Shown one piece after another: positions 17,561-25,105 of a stretch of DNA of 36,735 nt. The position numbers were made by a program, and so were the translations under genes. Position 1 is the stretch's first letter. Every line of letters begins with the position of its first letter. Source of the stretch: Janthinobacterium sp. (GTDB taxonomy: Bacteria; Pseudomonadota; Gammaproteobacteria; Burkholderiales; Chitinibacteraceae); assembly GCA_025360045.1 (NCBI GenBank), contig JANYCY010000097.1:1-36735 (forward strand), given 5' to 3'. A model generated the notes under the pieces. The model made no database searches. It had not been told where the DNA came from and worked only from the letters and a program-made list of their open reading frames with translations.

Positions 17561-18604
17561 ATGCGCAAGCTCTTTTATATAATGCTGCTGCTTTTACTCA
17601 GTAAAAGCCTCTTTGCCGCTGAAGAAGAGTTTCCGTCCGAGCCATTAAAAGCGATTGGTTCATGGAGTATGTTGAGCCAATTTAAAGATTATGAAAAACC
17701 ATTCTGGACCAAGCAGCTTCCCGCTTTAAGCGAGGGCAGGATCAAGGTCAATCTGAATGCCTTTAATGATATGGGTTTAAAAGGCAGCGAAGTCTTGCGC
17801 CTGATGAAGCTGGGGCTGACTGATTTTGGCACCACCATTTTGTCGTATATATCCGAGCAAGATCCACGTGCAGAAGCCATTGATCTAGCGGGCTTAACCG
17901 GTAATTTAACGATGGAGCGACGGGTGGTCGATAGCTATAAGCCCGTGCTTGAGCGCTATTTTGAGCAAAAACACGGCATAAAAGTGCTCGCCATGTGGCC
18001 CTATGCTGCGCAGCTTTTGATGTGTAATAGCCCCATCAAAAATTTGGAAGGACTCAAAGGAAAAAAAGTAAGGGTCAGCATGCGTACCACCAGCGATCTG
18101 ATCGAAGCTTACGGCGCAATCACGCTGAGTATTCCTTTCGATCAGGTTTACATGCAAATGAAAGATAAGCAGCTCGATTGCTTAGTTACCTCGGCTCTCG
18201 CTGCGCATAGCGCTCATTTTTACCAAGTAGCGTCATATATTTATAATTTGCCGCTGGGTTGGAGCATGGTGATGCTAGGGGTGAACCAAGTTTCGTGGGC
18301 TAAAATTGAAGCGCAAGATCAACAAGTCATTGAAACAGGCGTCACGCAATTGGCCAATGATCTTTGGCAAGCTGCCGACACCCAAACCGCACTTGGCATC
18401 GCTTGCAATACGGGTAAAAACTGCTCCTTAGCCGAGCAAGGATCAATGACCCTCATCAAACCCAGCAGCAATGACGATGCACGCCTCGCCAAGACGGTCA
18501 AACAAGTTGTACTTAAGCGTTGGGCAGAACGTTGTGGCAAAGACTGTGTGGCAGAATGGAATGACAGCATCGGTAAAACACTGAATATCACTCTGCAGCC
18601 CTAG
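17561..18604 (+). CDS. TRAP transporter solute receptor, DctP family
   Basis: The 347-residue protein has a signal peptide (MRKLFYIMLLLLLSKSLFA) and the fold markers of DctP/SBP_bac_7 receptors: start WSMLSQFKDYEKPFWTKQLP, VLRLMKLGLTDFGTTI, LEGLKGKKVRVSMRTTSD with the Arg that normally pairs with the ligand carboxylate, and PFDQVYMQMKDKQLDCLVTS. It should bind an organic acid in the periplasm and hand it to a DctQM-type membrane pair. No such permease is adjacent, so this receptor is orphaned or works with genes elsewhere. Four Cys near the C-terminus (CNTGKNC and CGKDC) could form disulfides, which is unusual for the family. The substrate is unknown. Confidence 0.9.
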   Translation: MRKLFYIMLLLLLSKSLFAAEEEFPSEPLKAIGSWSMLSQFKDYEKPFWTKQLPALSEGRIKVNLNAFNDMGLKGSEVLRLMKLGLTDFGTTILSYISEQDPRAEAIDLAGLTGNLTMERRVVDSYKPVLERYFEQKHGIKVLAMWPYAAQLLMCNSPIKNLEGLKGKKVRVSMRTTSDLIEAYGAITLSIPFDQVYMQMKDKQLDCLVTSALAAHSAHFYQVASYIYNLPLGWSMVMLGVNQVSWAKIEAQDQQVIETGVTQLANDLWQAADTQTALGIACNTGKNCSLAEQGSMTLIKPSSNDDARLAKTVKQVVLKRWAERCGKDCVAEWNDSIGKTLNITLQP

Positions 18605-18713
18605 TTGCGTCATAACTACGAAGTAAAAAACCACCGTTTAGTAGCAATGCACAAAAATTAAGCAGCGCTATTTTTACCATAAAATACAGATAGTTAGTCA
18701 TAGAACTAACAGC

Positions 18714-18722
18714 TTATCCACA
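18714..18722 (+). promoter_or_regulatory. Perfect DnaA-box consensus TTATCCACA
   Basis: This is an exact 9-base match to the consensus DnaA box, in the gap upstream of tag. Two other perfect matches occur in this window, both intergenic. Binding is inferred from the match only. Confidence 0.45.
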
Positions 18723-18756
18723 GACCGACATAACCTTTTGGGGGATAAAAGCCAAG

Positions 18757-19326
18757 ATGTCCACAAGTGATATAAACCGCTGCGCTTGGTGCAGCAGCGA
18801 TCCGCTTTACCAGCATTATCATGATGAAGAATGGGGGCAACCGCTCTTTGACGATCAAGCCCTGTTTGAGCTGCTCTGCTTAGAAGGCGCGCAAGCGGGC
18901 TTATCGTGGATTACCGTTTTAAAAAAGCGCGAACACTATCGGCAAGTATTCGATGGTTTTGATGCACAAAAAATAGCCCTCTACGATGCAAGCAAAGTCG
19001 CCAACTTGCTTAGCGATGCAGGCATTATCCGCAACCGCGCCAAAGTCGCCGCCTTTATCAGTAACGCCGCTGCCTATCTGCAATTAAAACAGACTGGCCG
19101 CTTTAGTGATTTTCTATGGTCTTTTGTTGGGGGTAAAACGATTGTCAACCACTGGCCCAATATCAGCGACACGCCTGCTGCCACGGCAGAATCGACAGCG
19201 ATGAGTAAGGCCTTAAAAAAATGCGGCTTTAAATTTGTCGGCCCCACCATCTGTTACGCCTTTATGCAAGCCAGCGGCATGGTGGACGACCATAGTCCTA
19301 GTTGCTGGAGACGCAAGGGAATGTAG
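18757..19326 (+). CDS. tag: DNA-3-methyladenine glycosylase I
   Basis: This 189-residue base-excision repair enzyme removes 3-methyladenine from alkylated DNA. It is strongly Tag-like along its length: RCAWCSSDPLYQHYHDEEWG at the start, CLEGAQAGLSWITVLKKRE with the catalytic Glu, and KALKKCGFKFVGPTICYAFM near the end. Zinc-binding residues are visible as the N-terminal Cys and His and the C-terminal His/Cys in DDHSPSCW. The stop codon is part of a palindromic intergenic element (ATGTAGGGTGGG), so the last residues (KGM) may derive from that repeat. It is monocistronic, with a consensus DnaA box in its upstream gap. Confidence 0.97.
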   Translation: MSTSDINRCAWCSSDPLYQHYHDEEWGQPLFDDQALFELLCLEGAQAGLSWITVLKKREHYRQVFDGFDAQKIALYDASKVANLLSDAGIIRNRAKVAAFISNAAAYLQLKQTGRFSDFLWSFVGGKTIVNHWPNISDTPAATAESTAMSKALKKCGFKFVGPTICYAFMQASGMVDDHSPSCWRRKGM

Positions 19327-19349
19327 GGTGGGCACGGTTTTGTGCCCAC
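19324..19349. repeat. GTAGGGTGGGC palindromic element
   Basis: GTGGGCAC (19328-19335) and GTGCCCAC (19342-19349) form a perfect 8-bp stem around a 6-base loop. It begins at the tag stop codon and shares the opening GTAGGGYGGG with the element at the right end of the window. It could act as an mRNA 3'-end hairpin for tag; no T-run follows. Confidence 0.55.
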
Positions 19350-19390
19350 TTGAGACATCCAGTTAATACTCTGTCATAGAACGAATCGGC

Positions 19391-19469
19391 ATTTTATAGG
19401 GTGTACAACGACGCAGTCGGAGTGCAAAAAACGGTGCGCAAGAAAAACGACTTGCACACCCTATAAAAT
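19391..19469. repeat. Dispersed palindromic element, copy 2 (REP/MITE-like)
   Basis: Terminal inverted repeats 19391-19408 and 19452-19469 (ATTTTATAGGGTGTRCAA) pair over 18 bases with one mismatch. The interior shares GGTGCGCAAGAAA and CTTGCACACCCTA with copy 1 at 10-91, and the length is about the same (79 against 82). It sits between the convergent 3' ends of tag and trhP. Where the outer arm differs from copy 1, both arms differ together, so pairing is kept. Confidence 0.7.
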
Positions 19470-19541
19470 CATTTTTGCTATGTTTTTACCTTAACTTAAT
19501 GCACATAGGGCTAAAAGCTTTATCAGCCCAAGCCACTGATC

Positions 19542-20915
19542 TTATTCAGTAGCCATTTCTTGTGCAGTAAACAAGCGCGAAATGAGCGACTTTTCAAAGC
19601 CTTCTTCCATCGGAATAGAGATTTTCACGCCATTGCCAGCAGCTACCTCACAAGGATTGCCGCTCTTATCGCGCATGGCTGACAGAGTGATGATTCGGTT
19701 GCCGCTTGGGTGAATAATTTCTAGCTGATCGCCAACAGCAAAGCGATTTTTCACTTCGATTTTGGCCCAGCCATCTTTAATACTAATCACTTCGCCCACA
19801 AACTGGCTTTGTTTGGCTTTGGAATGGCCATCCAGGTAATTTTGCGCCTCGTGGGTGTAATGACGCTGATAAAAGCCATCGGTGTAACCACGATTGGCCA
19901 AACCATCCAGATCGGCCAAGAGCGCCGGATTAAATGGACGCCCAGCCACCGCATCGTCAATCGCTTGGCGATAAACCTGAGCGGTACGCGCCACGTAATA
20001 CAGCGATTTAGTGCGGCCTTCAATTTTCAGCGAATCCACGCCGATCTTGGTCAGGCGTTCGATATGCTGCACCGCACGCAAATCTTTGGAATTCATAATA
20101 TAAGTGCCGTGCTCGTCTTCCAGAATCGGCATCAGCTCATCCGGGCGGCTTTGCTCGGCGATCAGATAGGTTTTATCGGCAGCAGGATGGCGCTCAGCAC
20201 CACCACAAGCGGCAAAGCTTTGGTTCGCCTCTGCCATAGCCTTATTAAAATCAAACTGAATCACCTGCGGCTTCACATCCCCAGCATCGTCTTCCACCGT
20301 GTCATTCATTTTGTAATCCCAACGACAGGCATTGGTGCATGTGCCTTGATTAGGATCGCGGTGGTTAAAGTAACCCGATAAGAGGCAGCGGCCAGAATAG
20401 GCAATACACAAGGCGCCGTGCACAAAGACTTCCAGCTCCATATCCGGGCAGAGCTGGCGGATTTCTTCGACTTCATCGAGGCTCATTTCTCGCGATAAAA
20501 TAACGCGCTCTAGCCCCATCGATTTCCAGAATTTCACCCCAGCGTAGTTCACGGTATTGGCTTGCACCGATAGGTGGATCACCTGCTCAGGCCATTTTTC
20601 CCGCACCATCATAATCAGGCCGGGATCGGCCATAATCAGTGCGTCGGGCTTCATGGCGATCACCGGCTCCATATCGGCAAGGTAAGTTTTGACCTTGGCG
20701 TTATGCGGCAAAATATTGCTGGCTACAAAGAACTTCTTGCCACGCTGATGCGCCTCAATAATCCCTTGGCCAATTTGCTCAAGCTTAAATTCATTATTGC
20801 GGGCACGCAGTGAATAGCGCGGCTGACCGGCGTAAACCGCATCCGCACCAAAGTCATAAGCGGCGCGCATTTTGTCCAAAGTGCCAGCGGGGAGGAGAAG
20901 TTCAGGGGCTTTCAT
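19542..20915 (-). CDS. yegQ: U32 family protein YegQ/TrhP, tRNA U34 hydroxylation
   Basis: The 457-residue protein is highly similar by eye to E. coli YegQ, now called TrhP, needed with prephenate for forming 5-hydroxyuridine at tRNA position 34. Marker segments are PELLLPAGTLDKMRAAYDFG, GADAVYAGQPRYSLRARNNE, IHLSVQAN, ERVILSREMSLDEVEEIR, and the cysteine-containing HGALCIAYSGRCLLSGY and GTCTNACRW. In related U32 proteins such cysteines hold an Fe-S cluster. The C-terminal domain (from about residue 360) is a beta-barrel, GEVISIKDGWAKIEVKNRF. The old name U32 peptidase is probably misleading. The gene is alone, with a 406-base upstream gap that includes DnaA-box-like sites. Confidence 0.95.
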   Translation of the reverse strand: MKAPELLLPAGTLDKMRAAYDFGADAVYAGQPRYSLRARNNEFKLEQIGQGIIEAHQRGKKFFVASNILPHNAKVKTYLADMEPVIAMKPDALIMADPGLIMMVREKWPEQVIHLSVQANTVNYAGVKFWKSMGLERVILSREMSLDEVEEIRQLCPDMELEVFVHGALCIAYSGRCLLSGYFNHRDPNQGTCTNACRWDYKMNDTVEDDAGDVKPQVIQFDFNKAMAEANQSFAACGGAERHPAADKTYLIAEQSRPDELMPILEDEHGTYIMNSKDLRAVQHIERLTKIGVDSLKIEGRTKSLYYVARTAQVYRQAIDDAVAGRPFNPALLADLDGLANRGYTDGFYQRHYTHEAQNYLDGHSKAKQSQFVGEVISIKDGWAKIEVKNRFAVGDQLEIIHPSGNRIITLSAMRDKSGNPCEVAAGNGVKISIPMEEGFEKSLISRLFTAQEMATE

Positions 20916-21321
20916 GGTTTAGTGTCTCGTGCGGCCTGAATTATGCAATTCAAGCGAGGAAAAACCGCGATTATAGCACGGTCTTTTTGCCTATTTTTTA
21001 ATCAGCCACAAAAACACATCTGAAAACAGCCACTTAATCGGCTTATCCACAAGCCATCCACGGACTTGCTGGATTATTTCTTGGATAATAAATCGGCCTG
21101 ATTAAAATTTAAGCAGTACAAAAAAAACCAGCCAGAGCAAGGACTTGGCTAACTTGTCCACAGGACGTACACAGCCTTGTCCGCTCTGAACGGGGATAAG
21201 CGGTAGAAATAGCGGCTAAAGACTCAGCAAAGCAGACGCTGAACCCCACATACAGCGAGCTTTACAAGGCTAATTTACTCCGCTTGCTAACAAAAGCATC
21301 ACGATAGCAGCATCTTAAAAA
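20916..21321. other. 406-base intergenic region with DnaA-box-like sites
   Basis: No open frame with coding character is visible here. The region should hold the trhP promoter. It contains a perfect DnaA box (TTATCCACA, 21043-21051), a one-mismatch box (TTGTCCACA, 21154-21162) and a weaker related GGGATAAGC at about 21192-21200. There is no AT-rich unwinding block, and no dnaA, dnaN or gidA neighbour. Confidence 0.5.
21043..21051 (+). promoter_or_regulatory. Perfect DnaA-box consensus TTATCCACA
   Basis: This is an exact consensus match in the gap upstream of trhP. A one-mismatch site (TTGTCCACA) follows 111 bases downstream, at 21154-21162. Confidence 0.45.
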
Positions 21322-21591
21322 CTAACTTTTTACCAGTAGAGCGGTTAGCTTTTTCACCAACGGTAGCACCAGCAAAAGGGTGGGAAATGCCACCAACCAT
21401 GATAAGCCCCACGCACTAGGCCATAGCTCTAATAAGCGATAACTAAAGCCAACACCACGTAAAGTGCTAATCAAGGAAACAACGCAGGTCATAAAAATGG
21501 AAAGTAAAAAAGGCAGTACGAGATGTGCGTACTTAGCCGGAACTTTTAACCCAGATTTTGTTGCAAGAGAGGAAAAATTTGAAGATTTCAT
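21322..21591 (-). CDS. DUF2798 family small membrane protein
   Basis: The 89-residue protein has a short basic N-terminus and two predicted membrane helices (about LVLPFLLSIFMTCVVSLIST and WGLSWLVAFPTLLLVLPLVK). The pattern VPAKYAHLVLPFLLSIFMT, with WLVAFPTLLLVLPLVKKL near the end, fits DUF2798, a family of two-helix inner-membrane proteins of unknown function. The frame is open to 21651, but the ATG at 21591 has GGAG six bases upstream and is clearly the better start. Just upstream lie a perfect 14-bp palindrome (21655-21668) and a longer inverted repeat (21682-21712) that may be operators. Confidence 0.8.
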   Translation of the reverse strand: MKSSNFSSLATKSGLKVPAKYAHLVLPFLLSIFMTCVVSLISTLRGVGFSYRLLELWPSAWGLSWLVAFPTLLLVLPLVKKLTALLVKS

Positions 21592-21654
21592 AGCAGACTC
21601 CATAAGCCGAACAAGCAAGCGCCCTCTTTTTACTAAAAGCAAAAGAGACAAGCA

Positions 21655-21668
21655 CCGGACATGTCCGG
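21655..21668. promoter_or_regulatory. 14-bp perfect palindrome upstream of the DUF2798 gene
   Basis: CCGGACATGTCCGG is a perfect palindrome 64 bases before the DUF2798 start, with a CTCTTTT/AAAAGAG inverted repeat (21624-21630 with 21641-21647) between it and the gene. Its symmetry and position fit an operator for a dimeric repressor; no regulator is identified. Confidence 0.4.
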
Positions 21669-21681
21669 CGGCTTAGGCGCG

Positions 21682-21712
21682 TTGATTGACGTAAACGCTT
21701 ACGGTAAATCAA
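21682..21712. promoter_or_regulatory. Near-palindromic inverted repeat between two small genes
   Basis: TTGATT-CGTAA on the left mirrors TTACG-AATCAA on the right around ACGC, with spacers of two and three bases. It lies between the DUF2917-like stop and the DUF2798 start. There is no T-run, so an operator is more likely than a terminator. Confidence 0.35.
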
Positions 21713-21750
21713 GGGATGATTTACGCAAATATCATAACAAAACATGATTA

Positions 21751-22038
21751 TTACTGCAATAAACTTACCCATTGTTGAATTTTCCAAGCCCATCGCTTAA
21801 TCAGCAATGGCGGGGTAAAAATCATAAAGGCACTATCCCCAGTACAGCTCACCCAGCCAGCCTCCTCAATCAGGAAAGCCTCACCCTCCACTAGCACCAC
21901 AGTTTGAGGCAGTAATAACTCGCCCAAGTAATGAGGTGTAAGTTGCAAATGCAGCTTACCCTGCTGCACCACAATCTGGGTTCCTGCTTTTATATAGCCG
22001 CGTACGATTTGGCCTTTACGCAATAATTGCTTTTCCAT
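21751..22038 (-). CDS. DUF2917-like small protein
   Basis: The 95-residue cytoplasmic protein has no signal peptide. The alternating hydrophobic pattern in the first two thirds (GTQIVVQQGKLHLQLTPHYL, LLLPQTVVLVEGEAFLIEEA) suggests a small all-beta, cupin-like fold as in DUF2917 proteins. The tail has Trp residues (IKRWAWKIQQWVSLLQ). It is divergent from a MocR regulator across a 192-base gap, an arrangement I have the impression recurs in betaproteobacteria, so control by that regulator is plausible. The function is unknown. The DUF2917 match is by eye and moderately sure. Confidence 0.65.
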   Translation of the reverse strand: MEKQLLRKGQIVRGYIKAGTQIVVQQGKLHLQLTPHYLGELLLPQTVVLVEGEAFLIEEAGWVSCTGDSAFMIFTPPLLIKRWAWKIQQWVSLLQ

Positions 22039-22183
22039 GGTGAAGCCCCCATTCAGTGAAAGCCATTCTATTGCGCAACTAAACGCAAAAACAGTGACAA
22101 GAAATGAGTATCTGCTACGCAGCAGAAGCCAAAAATACGTGCTGTTATGCTGTTATTTTTAGCGATCTATATCTATGGCAAAG

Positions 22184-22202
22184 GCATGATTTAAAGCATG
22201 AT
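22184..22202. promoter_or_regulatory. Direct repeat GCATGAT, candidate MocR binding site
   Basis: GCATGAT occurs at 22184-22190 and again at 22196-22202, twelve bases apart, within 50 bases of the MocR start. A tandem GCTGTTAT repeat (22141-22156) lies further upstream. MocR regulators commonly bind direct repeats near their own divergent promoters; the assignment is inferred. Confidence 0.35.
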
Positions 22203-22230
22203 GATCTTGAGATAAAAAGCAGAGGCAGCC

Positions 22231-23670
22231 ATGGATTACCTTTATCAGCGTTGGGCCGCACATTATCTGGCCGCTATCCTTGCAGGTGCGCTCAAGGTTG
22301 GCGAGCGCATGCCATCCCTAAGGGAGCTGATGCGCATGCACGACATCAGCCTCTCTACCGCCTTGCAGCTATGCCGCCAGCTCGAATCAGAGGGTTATCT
22401 AGAGGCTAAGCCACGCGCTGGTTATTTTGTTCGCCCGCGTATGCAAATCAAACCGGTTACCGAGCCGCAGCTGAATATCGATCCAGCGCAATATGTAGGG
22501 ATTCATGCCCGTGTATCAGATTTTATTGCGCGCGGCAGGCTACAGCCAATTAAGCATAATTTTTCTGTAGCACGTTGCTCTCCCGACCTATACCCAGGCG
22601 AAGCACTTAAAAATGCCGCCATGCGGGCACTGCGGCAAACGCCCAATCTATTTGTTAGCGCGGTGCCCAATAAGGGCGAGCTAACGTTCAGATCGGTGCT
22701 GGCCAAACGGGCCATGAAAATGGGGGTGCTGATCTCGCCCGACGAGGTACTGATTACCCACGGCTGTATCGAAGCGCTGAATCTGGCGCTAAGGGCAGTG
22801 GCCCAGCCTGGCGACACCATCGCGGTAGAATCGCCCACCTTCTATGGCCTATTGCAGGCTTTAGAGAGCTTAGGCTTACAGGCGATTGAGATCCCCACCA
22901 GCCCACAAACCGGCATTTCTATTGAGGCGCTGGAGCTGGCTTGCCAGACCTACCCCCATATTAAAGCCGTGGTAGTGGTACCGCATTTGCAAAACCCACT
23001 GGGCAGCATCATGCCAGAGGCGCATAAAGACCGGCTGGCAGCACTATGCGAAGCGCGCAATATCACCTTGATCGAAGACGATACCTATAGCGAGCTGGTG
23101 AACGATGACATCACGCTGCGCGCCATTAAAGCGCGGGATAAAACCGGCAATGTGATTTACTGCGCCTCGCTGCATAAAATTTTGGCCCCTGGTATGCGCT
23201 TGGGCTGGATGACGGGCGGACGCTGGCAAGCACGAATTGAGATGCTGAAATACGCCCAAACCCGTGATAACGAAGCATGGTCACAAATTGCTGCCGCCGA
23301 ATATATGGGCTCCAGCGCTTACGATCGGCATTTGCGCAAGCTGCGCAGCACACTCAAAACCCAGCGAGAACGCACCGCCGAGGCGATTGCCCGCTATTTT
23401 CCAGCGGGTACGCGGCTGAATGTGCCCAATGGTGGGCTGGCTCTGTGGGTGGAATTACCCGAGCCATTGTCGTCTAGAAGGGTTTTTGATGCGGCGCTGA
23501 AAAAAGGAATTTTAATTGCGCCCGGGCTGATGTTTTCTAATTCAAATCGCTTTGAGCACTTTATTCGGATTAATTGCGGCTGGCCATTTAGCCCAGAAAT
23601 TGATCGTGCCCTGCAAAGCTTAGGAGAATTAATGAATGAAATGAGCATCAGCAGTGTGCAAGCGGCCTAG
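22231..23670 (+). CDS. MocR-type GntR/aminotransferase-fold transcriptional regulator
   Basis: This 479-residue protein fuses a GntR winged helix-turn-helix (about residues 5-68; GERMPSLRELMRMHDISLST, then LESEGYLEAKPRAGYFVRPR) to a fold-type I aminotransferase domain. The pyridoxal-phosphate lysine is Lys316 in YCASLHKILAPGMRLGW. Other cofactor-pocket residues are visible: Asn255 in PHLQNPLGS, and Asp283-Asp284 in IEDDTYSEL. MocR proteins sense amino acids or vitamers through PLP and control divergent genes, here the DUF2917-like gene. AGAGG lies six bases before the ATG. The linker from about 70 to 110 is of normal length. The effector is unknown. Confidence 0.93.
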   Translation: MDYLYQRWAAHYLAAILAGALKVGERMPSLRELMRMHDISLSTALQLCRQLESEGYLEAKPRAGYFVRPRMQIKPVTEPQLNIDPAQYVGIHARVSDFIARGRLQPIKHNFSVARCSPDLYPGEALKNAAMRALRQTPNLFVSAVPNKGELTFRSVLAKRAMKMGVLISPDEVLITHGCIEALNLALRAVAQPGDTIAVESPTFYGLLQALESLGLQAIEIPTSPQTGISIEALELACQTYPHIKAVVVVPHLQNPLGSIMPEAHKDRLAALCEARNITLIEDDTYSELVNDDITLRAIKARDKTGNVIYCASLHKILAPGMRLGWMTGGRWQARIEMLKYAQTRDNEAWSQIAAAEYMGSSAYDRHLRKLRSTLKTQRERTAEAIARYFPAGTRLNVPNGGLALWVELPEPLSSRRVFDAALKKGILIAPGLMFSNSNRFEHFIRINCGWPFSPEIDRALQSLGELMNEMSISSVQAA

Positions 23671-23675
23671 CAACC

Positions 23676-24968
23676 TTAAATAGCCCGTAAATGAAAAATC
23701 AAATCGTTCAGTGCCTCTTGTGAAATGCCATCTAAATGAGGTGCACGGCGCTCTATTTCATTAGCAAGGTCGTAAAGCATCCATTCCATTTCACTCAGCA
23801 TCGCTTGTAATTCAGCCAACATTTCTGGGTCATCTTGCCCAAAGGAATGCATGGCCTGCACATCTTCAGGGTTTAGACCCGCCTGTAAGATCAGCGCACG
23901 AATACTATCCATACGCTCAAATAAAAAGCCCAAAGGAGACTCCGATTTAGCACCCTCTTTCACTTGCCCCGCAAGCATGGCGTGCAAGGCCAGCCATGCT
24001 TGCAAAAAATCCGCAATATGCGCCAATTGCAATGAAGTATCTTTACCAACCACAGCATGATGTTCTTCATTTGTAACTGAGCGCAGTAAGTCACGTAAAG
24101 CCTTGACTATTATTGGGTCAAATCGAGATTGATTTAAAGTAAATAAAGCGTCCAGCCTTTGTAAATCAAATCGTCGCAATACCGCATCTGATACATCGGC
24201 AATCGCAATAATTTGGGCCAAGCGGCTAATCTCAGCTTTACGTAAACCATAGGGATAACCACTGCCGTCCAGCCGCTCATGATGATGCAAAATGGCCTGC
24301 TCAGCGGCAGGAGAAAACTCAGGAAAAGCATGCACCACCACATAGCTGGTAATGGGATGCACATGGATATAGCGGCGCTCTTGCGACGTAATTCGATGAC
24401 CAGAAGTCAACAACTCTGGATCAGTATGCATTTCACCTAAATCATGACAGAGCGCTGCCAGCGTCAAAGCCGCCATATCAGGATCTGTTAATTTCAGCTG
24501 CTGAGCCAAGGCATAAGACACAATACAATTTCTAAGCACATGCTCAAATAAATCAGGCCGTTGATTTTGCATCACAGTTAGCCGAAATCGAATCGGCAAG
24601 GGTAAAGATAATCTGGCCAGCTGATGCTTAATCGCTAAAGGATCTCCTCCCCTCGTCACAATCCTAGCAATCAGTGGATCTTTCTCTATGATTTTCCCTG
24701 CTTCAAAAGCCAGCTGCCCACCATCAACTGAACGCTCCGTTGCAAGCACCTGATCCAGTGGCGTAGACAATTTATGCTTAGCTAACATATCAAACTGACG
24801 GCTGCTAATTTTGGAGCCTTTCGCCAATAGCTTCATGCCATTTGCCGCAAAAATATCCTGATCAGCAATCACTTCCCGTTGATCCCCCATCTGGGTCGCT
24901 GCACGTAAGTAATGGGGATTTTCTTCTGGCAACTCAGATAACTGAGTAAGGGGATCTGGCGTCATCAT
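23676..24968 (-). CDS. HD-GYP domain phosphodiesterase, tandem copy 1
   Basis: The 430-residue protein is predicted to degrade c-di-GMP. Residues 1-165 form an uncharacterised N-terminal region (start PLTQLSELPEENPHYLRAAT), followed by an HD-GYP domain. Catalytic elements are complete: CHDLGEMHTDPELL with His175-Asp176, IHVHPITSY with His204, AILHHHERLDGSGYPYGL with the GYP at 237-239, and IAIADVSDAV. The usual Lys of HDIGK is Glu here. A C-terminal helical extension of about 120 residues (GFLFERMDSIRALI, MLSEMEWMLYDLANEIERR) is shared with its neighbour. It is a paralogue of the gene at 25106-26407, which lies upstream on the same strand after a gap of about 140 bases. Its own ribosome-binding site is weak. 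Confidence 0.9.
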   Translation of the reverse strand: MMTPDPLTQLSELPEENPHYLRAATQMGDQREVIADQDIFAANGMKLLAKGSKISSRQFDMLAKHKLSTPLDQVLATERSVDGGQLAFEAGKIIEKDPLIARIVTRGGDPLAIKHQLARLSLPLPIRFRLTVMQNQRPDLFEHVLRNCIVSYALAQQLKLTDPDMAALTLAALCHDLGEMHTDPELLTSGHRITSQERRYIHVHPITSYVVVHAFPEFSPAAEQAILHHHERLDGSGYPYGLRKAEISRLAQIIAIADVSDAVLRRFDLQRLDALFTLNQSRFDPIIVKALRDLLRSVTNEEHHAVVGKDTSLQLAHIADFLQAWLALHAMLAGQVKEGAKSESPLGFLFERMDSIRALILQAGLNPEDVQAMHSFGQDDPEMLAELQAMLSEMEWMLYDLANEIERRAPHLDGISQEALNDLIFHLRAI

Positions 24969-25105
24969 CGTGCGCTACAGCAGGGAGACTTAATTAGCTT
25001 AGTCTATTTAGGAAAAATCAAACTAAACAGGTCATTTCAATCGAAAAAAACAATCGTTTGCCCTCAAAAAAACGGGCATGGGTTCCAAGCATGGTGGGCC
25101 AATTG

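Noticed and set aside
18604-18756. Possible tRNA or small RNA gene before tag
   Set aside because: Only a weak GTTAGT/ACTAAC inverted repeat is seen; no cloverleaf, T-loop or T-run.
19542-20915. Secreted or collagen-degrading U32 peptidase
   Set aside because: There is no signal peptide, and close similarity to YegQ/TrhP points to tRNA modification.
20916-21321. Possible replication origin, because of DnaA-box-like sites
   Set aside because: Only one perfect and one near box lie close together. There is no AT-rich unwinding block and no dnaA, dnaN, gidA or parAB neighbours.
21464-21676. 70-residue plus-strand frame across the DUF2798 gene
   Set aside because: It is antisense to a gene with a strong start signal and matches no family I know.
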